Shown: one piece after another, positions 42,671-55,300 of the stretch | Position numbering within the stretch: the first letter of the stretch is position 1 | How the letters are laid out: each line of letters starts with the position of its first letter | Assembly: GCA_021234155.1 (NCBI GenBank) | Contig: JAJEKV010000027.1 | Coordinates: forward strand, 3,493,623 to 3,557,622 | Reading direction: 5' to 3' | From: Isoetes taiwanensis | Taxonomy: Eukaryota; Streptophyta; Lycopodiopsida; Isoetales; Isoetaceae | DNA: 64,000 bases | Notes under the pieces: generated by a model | What the model saw: only the letters and a program-made list of their open reading frames with translations | Told to the model about the DNA's origin: nothing | Databases searched by the model: none | Position numbers and translations under genes: made by a program

Positions 42671-45600
42671 TATGAAATCCCTGCTATAATCGCAGCAGAA
42701 GGCGGCATGCTGCCTTGATAAACTTTGAGTTTTGATGTGCTAAAGAGTACAAGCCATTTTCTGGAATCTTCACCATGATTTCGTGTTGAAGAATACGCTG
42801 TTATTCCGGATTGTGGAGTAATGCTTGGAACAACGACCGATATCAAGGCATGTATCCATCAGTTCGTCTTTGAATTGACAGAAAGGAAGGCGCTTGAATC
42901 GATTATCTAGAATTCAGTTATGGATGTGGTAGATGCTGCTGAACTCATCTAATTTCATGACATCAAGCAATCCCAGTTCACCCGTTATCCAAAATCCTCA
43001 ATTGCCTGCGAATCTATGAGGTATTTGAAGCAACAGAAGAGTCAAACCATGGCTAATGAACAAATCCTTATGCCAAATTCTTGTGTCAGTTTCATCTCGC
43101 TTCCAGCTTCTCACATCTTCGTGTATCAAGCCCCAAATTGTTGGCGGCTGCAGCAAATTATTCCGGCGCAGTTGGCTATGGCGGGCAGAGCTGTGCCTTT
43201 CTCTTTAGAAAACCATACCAGTCGATTTAGCTCAGGAAGATTCTAAAACCCCTTTGTTTCATTTTTTACCCTCTATTGTTCTACTTGTGGCAACAGAGTT
43301 GAGCCGAGTGGGACTAGAAGAGATAGCTTAGCTGGCGCGATCTGGAAGCGAGGGTCTGTTTGAACCTCAGATATTCAACAGTCCTTTGAAAGGCAGAACC
43401 TAGACTCCGCGACTTCCCTTCATCCGATGCATAATTGCTTTGGCCTGTTACGGAATTCTGCATTCTGAATTCTGCATAATTGCTTTGGCCTGTTACGAGT
43501 TCTGCATTGACCTATTACTGAAGGGGGAGGGAGCCGTTGGTCCGCCATATCCTGGCGTGCAAGCAGAAAGCATTGCCATCTCCAAAAATGCCCTAAAAAA
43601 TATTTCAATCCGTTGCCTAATTCAAGCCAATTTTATATATTTGGGATAAAATGGTGAATATAGTATGCCACGTGGAATTATAGGTGGCCCTCGCCAGAAC
43701 AGAGGCCCATCGAAGGTATTTGAGAAATGAGATTGGGTGAACGCTCCCATATATCTTGCCCCTGCTTACTAGAACCCTTGACGTGAAGGTTTTCCAGATC
43801 CAGCTGCCTTCGATCAACATGAGGTTTTCCTCTCTTACTTTTGGCACACCCAATCGGATCCAGCTAAGTGGAGCCCTGGGTCCAGTAGTAACCCAAAAAC
43901 TACCTAAGTTTTAAGAGCTAAATTATTAAAACAGCCTCATACCACCTGGATTGGCTTGAACCCTGAACATGAAGATTCCCATAGTTGTGTTGAATTATGC
44001 ACAAAACAAGATTTTTCCTTCTAAAACTATTGGCTTATGTTTCTTCTAATAGGGCAATGGCACAAAGGAGGATGGGGCAGTGTCACAAGGGAGGATGGGG
44101 CACATAGAGTAGTGCCACATATAACAAAGAAGAAAATAGTCGCTACTCCTGATCTTGGCATCTAAAATGGGAAAAGAAACCCTGAATCAAGAAGAAATCA
44201 AATGCTAAAACTAGATTAGAATGTTACCTGGCTTGCTTGATCGAGTTGAGGCTAGACCCGTGAAGGCTGATCGAGAACCCTAAACCAAGGATACTGATAC
44301 GAAACTTCAAATTGGAAAGTGTGTATTTTTGCATGTATTAACTATTGTATGCTCGATGCCATGCATTGTAGTTATTTCAAACCTCACCTAAACAAGATTC
44401 CCAAATATCTAACATATCTTTAGGGGATTTCTTGCACTACTTTCTAAATAATTGGGGCATTTCCTTAGCCATGTAGACATGCCATTTGAACAAAGAGCAA
44501 GCCCCTTATTGGTGGATTGCAAAATTTGATGTAGAATTTCAAGCATTTTTTAAAAGGATACCAAAAGACCAATAGATAGATCTCATTAAGATCTTTCCAA
44601 CCTTGTGCGGTTTGCATATCTTTTAATTCCATAGGATAGTAAAAAATGTTAAGAACAATACATTTTGGAGTTTTGACAATGATAAGTGCTTAGAATATAT
44701 GCAAAGCACCCAAGAATAGAAAGATCTCAATGAGATCTAGCTGTTGCACTAAATATGAGCTCATTTGAACTTTTCTATCAACACTTATGCTAGAAAATGT
44801 GATCCAATGAGTTAGTTATAATAGTTTTGCTTACTGGATCTGTCATACTCTGTTTTCTAATTGGTAGTTCATTTTTCTTCATTTGGCTTAGTTGGCATGT
44901 TTTCAAGGCCCTTTTTTAATCTAAAAAAATCCCTAATGAAGTATTGAAGGAATACCACATCTAAATAGCAGCTTCAATAGTTAGAGGGATTAATCAGAAA
45001 GCATCTTCAAGGCTTCTTTCAATTCACAAATATTGTAGCTCAAGCATTTAAGCGACGAATATGTATAAAGTTTGATCTTTGGTCCATGGTCAATGCATGT
45101 AAGGAAGAAGAGATTTGATCCGCTTTCCCTAAAGAGATAAGTCTTGTGAAAATGTTTTGGGATGAAAATACTAGAGTTCCACTTAATAAAAAATATGTTA
45201 GAAAGAATATAACTGAAGAGTGGTGAGAAGCTTGATCATCCAATACATTTGCTAGAAGTGACATAAACCATATATTTGTTATTAATTTGCTTATTTAATT
45301 TTTCGACCAGGACCTTGCATTATGTCATGACATGGAGCGAGAGTGTTGCCACCAGAAGATGGACCCTTAAAGCTTCCCAGAAGCAGCTTGCCCCAAAAGT
45401 CCTATCTCGAAGGCCCTGGCGACAAAAGGGCAACTTTCCCTCTTCAGAACCGTGATCTGGCTCTGCCAATGGGCTCAAAACATCGACACTACCCAGGGAC
45501 CAAGTTTCGTGGCCATAAGACCATCCCTTCTCGAAGAAGTACCAAACTAACTCATGTCCAACACACTCAATATTCAATATTGGCCTAGGAGGTGGCTGTT

Positions 45601-48600
45601 GAATACTGCTATATAGGGCATAAGTGTTACTTTATTTGGCAAATTGGCTGTCCAGCTTGGTCCATGGGTACTTTTACATTCGGGACGAAGTGACGAAGTG
45701 GGGAGCCTTTGTAGTGCCCGAACGACAAAACACTTGATTTTCTACACGGTCGCCCTCAGGACGCTTCGCTGTTTGATATGTCCCCTAGGCCGATCTTCAA
45801 TTTTTTTGGACCTGCTAGAAGGAGGGTTCTTGAATCATAGCTACCCGCAACGGGAACTTAGACCCAAAATTCAGAACGAGAACGGATGAACAGGAACTTA
45901 GACCCAAAATCCGAAACGGGAACAGAAACGAATGGGAACGGGATATTAGAGTATATTCGAGGGATCTTTTGAATATATTCTTTAGGTATATTCCATTTTC
46001 TTTGGAACTAAAATGGGAACTTATGGAACTCTGGACCCTTTGTGAGCGGAATTGGGAATGGGAATGGAGTTGGAACTTGGTTCCGGTAGCTATATCTTGA
46101 ATCACGAGGATTCAATGGTCGGATAAAAAAACTCTGGGGAGGGTGGGAATTAGAGTATGCCTCTCCGGGAGGAGTGTTGCCAGGATAAGCTGCCTCGAGA
46201 AGTTTTTTGGGGACAATCTCTTGGAGTCCGAACTCTCCCCCTAGTGAGGTAGCCCCAAAAAGTTCTGGCCTTATTTGACTTTGGGAGGGCGGCTTCATTT
46301 TTTGCCAACAACAGTTGCCTAGACCATAATAATGCTAACTCTTCAATGTAAACCTCATTCAAAAAATTCTGAAAATTGGCCTATATCTTTGGTGATGTCC
46401 TAGGAAGCTATCGACAAAAAATCAAATTTTATTTCATACTATGCATTAACTACGAATTTGTAAAGTATAAAAGCAAAAAAAATGTATAACTAAAAGATTA
46501 TGTATCGAAAAAGGGTGTTGTTCTGGCATGGGGTGCAATATGACGGTGCAAACGAGAAGAAAAAAAATTGCACTAGGAGATGCAATGTTTATATGCATGA
46601 TAAAATAGCTCCAAGTCATCCTAAATTAACAAAGCGTGGTTAAACGACAACCACGACTTTGTTTAATTTTACATCATGTCGACGTGGCGAGAATAATAGA
46701 TAGTCGCGAGAACAATTGGGTGTCCGTTCGAGTCTTTCTACTTCTTTATAACGAAATTTAATGTTGAATATAAATAGCGGGCGACAAATTTGCCAGTTAA
46801 ATTTTTGGCTCCACACTATTGTCACTTTTTGGCTTTCTTTTGTTTGTCCATCTGTTTGGATGTGTTCTTTTTAATGAGGAATAAGAAATTTAAAGAATAC
46901 ACGAGGTGTGAAGTCTCGACCTTCTAACCATTCCCATGGATGTAGGGTCAGGCGTTCTTGCACACTTGGTAGCCAAAATGTAATTTAGCCACCTAAAATG
47001 ATGGCACAATGCCTTCTACAACATGAACATTCCAAATTATAGTCCATTATTTCCCCATTCACAACATGCATTGTTTAGAAACAACCCAAATTATAGTCCA
47101 TTATTTCTGATTAGCATGTAACCCGAAATTCCTTTAATAAGTAAAGTTCTCGATTTCTTGGCATTATGACTTTGTTGCCCTATCTTGGACCGATGTTTAA
47201 AAGTGACCTCGTTAGACCTATTGTTCAATGATAACAACATGTTAAAGTCATGCACAACATAATATTCACGTATTACAATGCATGTAAAATACATAGTCTT
47301 CTACATTCACATATTACAATGCATGTAAAATACATAGTCTTCTACATGTAGAACGAAATATCGTCTTGAATAAATTTGGGCATAATAATTATTGTAGAAA
47401 TGCATATTCTTGTCTTGCATGTTCAAAAACGTCTTTCATAATGTTGCTAAATAGAATTGAAACAAAGAACATCCTTTGGATCATCCGAAATATGCATTCC
47501 CAAAAAAATAAGGGGCTTCCAAAATCGTACTAAGCGAGTTGTTATTGTTAAATAGACAATTCCAAAAATGCCGACTTCCAAAATAAATCTGGCGAGTTGT
47601 TAAAAAGCGAAATGTGTCTTGGCGAGATAAATTTCTTATAAAAATTTGGGATCGCACTTACTAGAATGACCGAAGGTTAATAGAGAAAGATCAAATAGCA
47701 TAATGCCATGTGGCAAAATGCAAAGAAGTCGATGTCGCACTTACTATGCCAAACCGCTTGCTTTGTTTATTGGTAGCCCAAGTTACGCGGCGGTAGTTGC
47801 CCGTTAAGTTAGAGCTGCTTTGCATCGATGGACAAATTTGGAGGGTTGCGATGGCGGTGGCTATAGTTTTTCCGTGGATCCCCTAACCAAGGTTCCTGTT
47901 ATGGAGTATTTTCTTAGTTGCTTGGGATCATGTGACCCCTTTTCTTCAACACGCATTTTAGGCATAATCAATCTCGAAACAGATTTGATCTGTTATGGAG
48001 TATTTTCTTAGTTCTTGGATCATGTGACACCTTTTCTTCAACCTTGCATTTTCGGCATAATCAATCTCGAAAATGATTTGATCAAAGGATTTCCCACAAT
48101 ATCGGTGAAGGAAATCAGTAAGATTGGGTGCATCAAGCAGAGGAAAATTGTGGAAAAGCTACTTGGAACGGACTTGCATGGCTCAATCTGTTCTTGCTTT
48201 CAACTATATGGCGTCTTATTTGTTATGTGAAACATGAAGATCAACAAGAAAAATGCCAGTGATGGCCACAGCATACAGAGCTCGAAGAAATGCAGGGAGT
48301 TCGATGGCGGCGTGCTTCGCGGGCGCCGTGGAGTTCTTTGATTCCAACATGTACAGTTGATGTGGCATATTGTTCCCTATTTAGTGCGATATCAATCCTC
48401 GGGCACCCACCTCCACCGAAACCGAAGCCTGCCCCAACAATTCCTAGCGAGTTCGGTCATTCCAGTAAGTGCGATCCCAGCCTAAGTGTTAATAGTGCAT
48501 CTCGTAAGACTATTGCATTGGTAATTTATCCATAATTAGGTACGATCCAACTAAGTAGTATTTTAGTTCACAAAAAACAAAAAAAAAGCTTTGCTCAAGT

Positions 48601-49700
48601 GAATTTGCACAAATAGAAACCATAAGCTTCATTTATTGGTCAATGTTGTGGTTTTGCAAAGAAGCTTCATTGAGGAGTGCAAGTAAATAGGTCAGATATG
48701 GCGGCCACTAACAGAGCGCTGCAATGGAGATGCCATGGCTGAGTTTGCTAATATTTGCAATTGCGCATCTGCTATGCTTAATCCGTGACACTAGGAAATG
48801 TGTTGTCGGCTTTGTGGAGCGCATTTACGCCTCTAGCGTTAGCCATTCTTTGGGTTTTGGGAAAGCGGCCTTGCGGCTTTGGGGATTTCGTGGCTTTCTT
48901 TTGTAGGCGCATAAATTCTGTGTTGCCTTTCGTCGGCCCGGAGAACCGCATTACTTTGCTCATCGTGGCTTTAATCTCCGGATTGGCCCTATCTCTTGCC
49001 ATGATTTTTATTGGCGATCTAAGGTGTGTATATGAGTTTTCCGTTCTTTATAATCTAACAAAGTTAATCTTGTTCTTAAGCCGTATAGCTTTGTAAACCC
49101 CTTCATACCCGATCGATTAGTATATATATTTACAACATAAAAAGCTTTTTAGTTGTTGCAACTTGCAATCCCTTTACGGACTTTCGGCATTGATAGCGGA
49201 TGCATCAGAAACCTAATTGCAAAGCGGATATTGCTTCACATTTTATGGCTCACATTTTTCGGTATATTGTGGCCAGTAGTTGAGAAAGAGTTTTACAAAG
49301 GCTGCATTAATGCAATTTCTTTAGCTTTGTGGATCACAAAAGCTAGTAGAACAAAAGAAACATATTTATTTACGTAATACAAATATTAAGTATTAGCTTC
49401 AATAGACAAAGAGTCACCTTTGAGCAAATCTCTACAATGCTACTTTCATCCCTTCTAAAGTGCGACAAGCGGACTTAAGATTTCTTGTATCTATGTGTAC
49501 GATAAAGTTCCGGTGAGTTGTTACGAAATAAGCGGCTGAAGTAACGGTTAAAACCGGGTTCATAAGCGGGATGTATAGTGCATTAGATAAATGTTTCTAT
49601 TATTCAATAAAAAGAGAACCAAAACTAATAAACAAAGAGCACCACATGATGCAAATCCGCGGCTCAAATTTTGAGCTGAAAATGAAGGACATAGCTTTCT
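42671..49700. repeat. Block X1: 7-kb duplicated segment, first copy
   Basis: Collinear with 52301-59290 (X2) at an offset of 9.59-9.63 kb. Matching starts at CTAT(G/A)AAATCCC.GCTATAATCGC and ends at the TGTAATCACCATTA that opens the Y array. Long stretches (for example 44300-45040) are almost identical. Differences elsewhere concentrate at CAG/CTG triplets. The block has no recognisable protein: frames are short, on both strands, and are not conserved in frame between copies. Internal small duplications include 45837-45915 (GGAACTTAGACCCAAAAT twice), 47271-47345 (40-bp CATATTACAATGCATGTAAA unit twice) and 47893-48080 (about 100-bp TTATGGAGTATTTTCTTAGT unit twice). Confidence 0.85.
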
Positions 49701-51374
49701 TCATTTTGTAATCACCATTAAAGCTTAAATTATGGCAATATTTGCCTAAGATTATAAGACACAATAGTTGGGGCGGTAGCCGCCCACAGGCCCTTTTCCC
49801 GCCACTAGCCCACTTTTTCTCCACCCAGCCACTAGCCTTTGTTCCGGATCCGGCACTAGTTTTCTCCACCGCCACTAGCCTTTGTTCGAGATCCGGCATT
49901 CACGCTTCGCCCCGGTTGCATTGTTTTTCGAGATTTTTCCAGCGACTTCTTGCCGAATCTTCTTTTACGCATCTTCTTTTACTGCGGCTTCTTGCCGCAT
50001 CTTTGCTTCATCCCTTGCTTTCGACTCTTAAATCCGGCTCCTTGCTTGACTCTTAAATCCGGCTCGAATCTTTGCTTCCCTTGCTTTCGACTCTTAAATC
50101 CACGGTAGAATTCCACGGCTCCTTTTGCATCACGGGTTTTGCTTCTATTTCTCTCTAATTAATGCTAGCTTTTTCTTACGCTCATTGTTGAGCGAAAAGC
50201 CTGGATCTCCATTCTCGGCCTCGGGGTTATTCTTTTCTTTGGGATGTGGGTTCTTGCGAGCACGAGGCATTCAAAACCTAAGAGTTTCTTACGAGGCTGC
50301 TTCGACTTTTTGTGGAATGCCGCTCAATGCACTATTGCTGAAAAACCAAAAAAAGAGATTAAGCAGGCCAAAATAGGGGATTCAAAGCTTTGAACAAAGG
50401 CGATGGACATTCAAGAAAATCTCGGGAGCCCGGGAACAGCGGTTGTGTGGAAATTTAAGCCTAATGGTGATTCACGGCTTGCTAATTTGAAGGACTCGAG
50501 GCTTCACGGTTGTAAAGGCCTTGGCGGCCCGCCAAACTTCGGCGGGCCTTTTCAGCGGCTCGCCCCGCTCGTCGCCCGCCTCGTTTGGCCCGGCCGCCAA
50601 ACCCCTACAACATCTCTCCTCCTCAAATTACCTGAATCTTGTAATCACCATTGAAACTAAATTATGGCAATATTTGCCTAAGATTATAAGACACAATAGT
50701 TCGGGCGGCCATACGAGCCCCTTTTCCCCCGCCACTAGCCCTGTTTTCTCCACCGCCACTAGCCTTTGTTTCCAAATCCGGCACTAGTTTTTCTCCACCG
50801 CCACTAGCCTTTGTTCCAGATCCGGCATTCACGCTTTCGCGGCTGCATTGTTTTCGAGATTTTTTCAAAGACTTCTTGCGAATCTTCTTTCGCATCTTCT
50901 TTACGCGGCTTCTTGCCGCATCTTTGCTTCATCCCTTGCTCGACTCTTAAATCCGGCTCCTTGCTTGACTCTTAAATCCGGCTCGAATCTTTGCTTCATC
51001 CCTTGCTCGACTCTTAAATCACGGTAGAATTCACAGCTCCTTTTGCATCACAGGTTTGCTTCTATTTCTCTCTAATTAATGCTAGCTTTTTTCTTACGCT
51101 CATTGTTGAGCGAAAAGGCCGGATCTCCATTCTCGACCTCGAGTTATTCTTTTCTTTGGGATGTAGGATTTCAGAACGTGAGGCATTCAAAACCTAAGAG
51201 TTTCTTACGACTGCTTTCGACACGCTTTTGTGGAATGCGCTCAATGCGCTATTCTTGAAAAACCAAAAAGAGATTAAACAGGCCAAAATAGGGGATTCAA
51301 AGCCTGAACAAGGGCGATGGACATTCAAGAAAATCTCAGGAACAGCAGGAACAGCAGTTGTGTGGAAATTTAAG
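49701..51374 (+). repeat. Array Y1, two direct 0.93-kb monomers
   Basis: Monomers start AAATTATGGCAATATTTGCC at 49727 and 50659. Each holds: a 43-bp doublet (CCACCGCCACTAGCCTTTGT core); three CTCGACTCTTAAATC-type phrases; CTCTCTAATTAATGCTAGC; CATTCAAAACC.AAGAG; AAAAAGAGATTAA; GGCCAAAATAGGGGATTCAA; GGCGATGGACATTCAA; and a terminal inverted repeat of about 185 bp (50460-50655, 51375-51555). No coding function. GC-rich loops and phase-shifting repeats explain the many short frames. Confidence 0.85.
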
Positions 51375-51555
51375 CCTAATGGTGATTCGGCTTGCTAATT
51401 TGAAGGACTCGAGGCTTTACGGTTGTAAAAGGCCTTGGCGGCTCCCATGCAGCTTCGACTCCGCGGCCAGTGCGCCGCCGAGTTTAAGCGGAGCCGCCAA
51501 AGCCTTTACAGCGTAAAGCCTCTCCTCCTTCAAATTACCTGTCGTAATCACCATT
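51375..51555. repeat. Y hairpin at the left inversion junction
   Basis: The left arm TAATTTGAAGGACTCGAGGC…AAAGGCCTTGGCGGC pairs with GAGCCGCCAAAGCCTTTACA…CCTCCTTCAAATTACC. The normal plus-oriented monomer lies on its left and the inverted partial monomer on its right. Confidence 0.75.
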
Positions 51556-52114
51556 GCCAAAGAGTACAAAAAGCAGTAGCTTAAGTTTTAGGTTTTGAAT
51601 GCTCTGTCCGCAACCGACATCCCGCAGCTAAAAGAATAACCGAGGTTTAGAATGGAGATCTGTATTTTCGCTCAACAATGAGCGTAAGAAAAGCTAGCAT
51701 TAATTAGAGAGAAATAGAAGCAAACCTGTGATGCAAAAGGAGTCGTGAATTCTACCGTGATTTAAGAGTCGAGCAAGGGATGAAGCAAAAGATTCGAGCC
51801 GGATTTAAGAGTCAAGTGTAAGGAGCCTGGATTTAAGAGTTCGAGCAAGGGATGAAGCAAAGATGCGCAAGAAGTCGCAGAAAGAAGATGCAAAAAGAAG
51901 ATTCGGCAAGAAGTCGTTTGAAAAATCTCGAACAATGCAACAAGGAAAGCGTGAATGCCGGATCCGAACAAAGGCTAGTGGCGGTGGAGAAAACTAGTGC
52001 CGGATCCGGAACAAAGGCTAGTGGCGGTGGAGAAAACAGGGCTAGTGGAAGGAAAAGGGGCTGTATGCCGGCCGAACTATTGTGTCTTATAATCTTAGGC
52101 AAATTGCCATAATT
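51556..52114 (-). repeat. Inverted partial Y monomer
   Basis: All Y landmarks appear here as reverse complements and in reverse order: GGTTTTGAATGC, GCTAGCATTAATTAGAGAG, GATTTAAGAGTCGAG (three times), the 43-bp doublet, and AACTATTGTGTCTTATAATC. The part between CATTCAAAACC and the hairpin (about 150 bp) is missing or replaced at its left end. It is bounded on both sides by hairpins. Confidence 0.85.
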
Positions 52115-52300
52115 AAACCTAATGGTGATTACGTACTGGTAATTTGAAGGAGGAGAGAACTTTGCGTTGTAAAGGCTGGCGGCTCCGTAAGCGAGGCGGC
52201 TGCGAGCGGCGGAGCCGCGAGTGCGCCGCCGAGTTTTGGCGGCGCCAAGGCCTTTTGGCAACCGTGAAAGCCTCGGAATCCTCAAATTAGCAAGCGTAAT
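52115..52300. repeat. Y hairpin at the right inversion junction, before X2
   Basis: The sequence AAACCTAATGGTGATTACG…TAATTTGAAGGAGGAG leads into AAAGGCTGGCGGCTCCG, a GC-rich loop and GGCGCCAAGGCC…CCTCAAATTAGC. The distal arm runs straight into the start of X2 at about 52301. Confidence 0.7.
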
Positions 52301-55300
52301 CTCTATAAATCCCCGCTATAATCGCTTGGGAAGGCGGCATCTTGCCTTGATAAACTTTGAGTTTTGATGTGCTAAAGAGTACAAAGCCATTTTCCGGAAT
52401 CTTCACCATGATTTCGTGTTGAAGAATCTGTTGTTATTCCGGATTGTGGAGTAATGCTTGGAACAACGACCGATATCAAGGCATGTATCCATCGATTCGT
52501 CTTTGAATTGGACAGAAAGGAAGGCGCTTGAATCGATTGTCTAGAATTCAGTTATGGATGTGGTAGATCTTCTTTGAACTCATCTAATTTCATGACATCG
52601 AGGCAATCCTGGTTCACCGTTATCCAAAATCCTCAATTGCTGCGAATCTATGAGGTATTTGAAGCAACAGAAGAGTCAAACCATGGCTAATGAACAAATC
52701 CTTATGCCAAATTCTTGTGTCAGTTTCATCTCGCTTCCAGCTTCTCACATCTTAGTGTATCAAGCCCCAAATTGTTGGCGGCGTCGCAAAATTATTCGGC
52801 GATTGGCTATGGCGGTAGGTGCCTTTCTCTTTAGAAAACCATACCGGTCGATTTAGCTCGGGAAGATTCTAAAACCCCTTTGTTTCATTTTTTACCCTCT
52901 ATTGTTCTACTTGTAGCAACAGAGTTGAGCCGAGTGGGACTAGAAGAGATAACTTAGTTGGCGCGATCCGAAGCGAGGTCCGCTTTGAACCTCGGATATT
53001 CAAGCAGCCTTTGAAAGCGCGAACCTAGACTCCATGACTTCCCTTCATCCGATGCATAATTGCTTTTGGCACATTCGCGAATTACGCATTACACTGCATA
53101 ATTGCTTTGGCACATTACGAGTTACGCATTGACCTATTAATCAAGGGGAGGGAGCGTTGGTCCCGCCATATCTGGCGTGCAAGCGAAAGCGTTGCCATCT
53201 CCAAAAATGCCCTAAAAATATTTTCAATCCGTTGCCTAATTCAAGCCAATTTTATATATTTGGGATAAAATGGTGAATATAGTATGCCATGGAATTATAG
53301 GTGGCCCTCGCCCGGAAACGAGGCCCATCGAAGGTATTTGAGAAATGAGATTGGGTGAACGCCCCATATATCTTGCCCCCTTCGCTAGAACCCTTGACGT
53401 GAAGGTTTTCCAGATCCAAACGCCTTCGATCAACATGAGGTTTTCCTCTCTTACTTTTGGCACACCCAATCGGATCCGGCTAAGTGGAGCCACAGGTCCA
53501 GATAGTAACCCAAAAACTACCTAAGTTTTAAGAGCTAAATTATTAAAACAAAATTCATACCACCGGATTGGCTTGAACCACGAACATGAAGATTCCCATA
53601 GTTGTGTTGAATTATGCACAAAACAAGATTTTTCCTTCTAAAACTATTGGCTTATGTTTCTTCTAATAGGGCAATGGCACAAAGGGAGGATGGGGGCAAA
53701 GTGTCACAAGGGAGGATGGGGCACATAGAGTAGTGCCACATATAACAAAGAAGAAAATAGTCGCTACTCCCCGATCTTGGCATCTAAAATGGGAAAAGAA
53801 ACCCCGAATCAAGAAGAAATCAAATGCTAAAACTAGATTAGAATGTTACCCGCTTGCTTGATCGAGTTGAGGCTAGACCCGAAGGTCGATCGAGAACCCT
53901 AAACCAAGGATCTTGATCTGAAACGTCAAATTGGAAAGTGTGTATTTTTGCATGTATTAACTATTGTATGCTCGATGCCATGCATTGTAGTTATTTCAAA
54001 CCTCACCTAAACAAGATTCCCAAATATCTAACATATCTTTAGGGGATTTCTTGCACTACTTTCTAAATAATTGGGGCATTTCCTTAGCCATGTAGACATG
54101 CCATTTGAACAAAGAGCAAGCCCCTTATTGGTGGATTGCAAAATCTGATGTAGAATTTCAAGCATTTTTTAAAAGGATACCAAAAGACCAATAGATAGAT
54201 CTCATTAAGATCTTTCCAACCTTGTGCGGTTTGCATATCTTTTAATTCCATAGGATAGTAAAAAATGTTAAGAACAATACATTTTGGAGTTTTGACAATG
54301 ATAAGTGCTTAGAATATATGCAAAGCACCCAAGAATAGAAAGATCTCAATGAGATCTAGTCACAGCACTAAATATGAGCTCATTTGAACTTTTCTATCAA
54401 CACTTATGCTAGAAAATGTGATCCAAATGAGTTAGTTATAATAGTTTTGCTTACTGGATCTGTCATACTCTGTTTTCTAATTGGTAGTTCATTTTTCTTC
54501 ATTTGGCTTAGTTGGCATGTTTTCAAGGCCCTTTTTTAATCTAAAAAAATCCCTAATGAAGTATTGAAGGAATACCACATCTAAATAGCAGCTTCAATAG
54601 TTAGAGGGATTAATCAGAAAGCATCTTCAAGGCTTCTTTCAATTCACAAATATTGTAGCTCAAGCATTTAAGCGACGAATATGTATAAAGTTTGATGCTG
54701 GTCCATGGTCAATGCATGTAAGGAAGAAGAGATTTGATCCGCTTTCCCCTAAAGAGATAAGTCTTGTGAAAATGTTTTGGGATGAAAATACTAGAGTTCC
54801 ACTTAATAAAAAATATGTTAGAAAGAATATAACCGAAGAGTGGTGAGAAGCTTGATCATCCAATACATTTGCTAGAAGTGACATAAACCATATATTTGTT
54901 ATTAATTTGCTTATTTAATTTTTCGACCAGGACCTTGCATTATGTCATGACATGGAGCGAGAGTGTTGCCACCAGAAGATGGACCCTTAAAGCTTCCCAG
55001 AAGCAGCTTGCCCCAAAAGTCCTATCTCGAAGGCTCTGGCGACAAAAGGGCAACTTTCCTCTTCGTCATGTGATCGCTCGCCAATGGGCTCAAAACATCG
55101 ACACTACCCGAGGGACCAAGTTTAAATTGGCCATAAGACCATCCCTTCTCGAAGAAGTACCAAACTAACTCATGTCCAACACACTCAATATTCAATATTG
55201 GCCTAGGAGGTGGCTGTTGAATACTGCTATATAGGGCATAAGTGTTACTTTATTTGGCAAATTACCGCCCAAAACGGTCCATGGGTACTTTTACATTCGG

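Noticed and set aside
46640-49100. X block as organellar (mitochondrial or plastid) DNA insertion
   Set aside because: I see no recognisable organellar gene, tRNA or rRNA in either copy.
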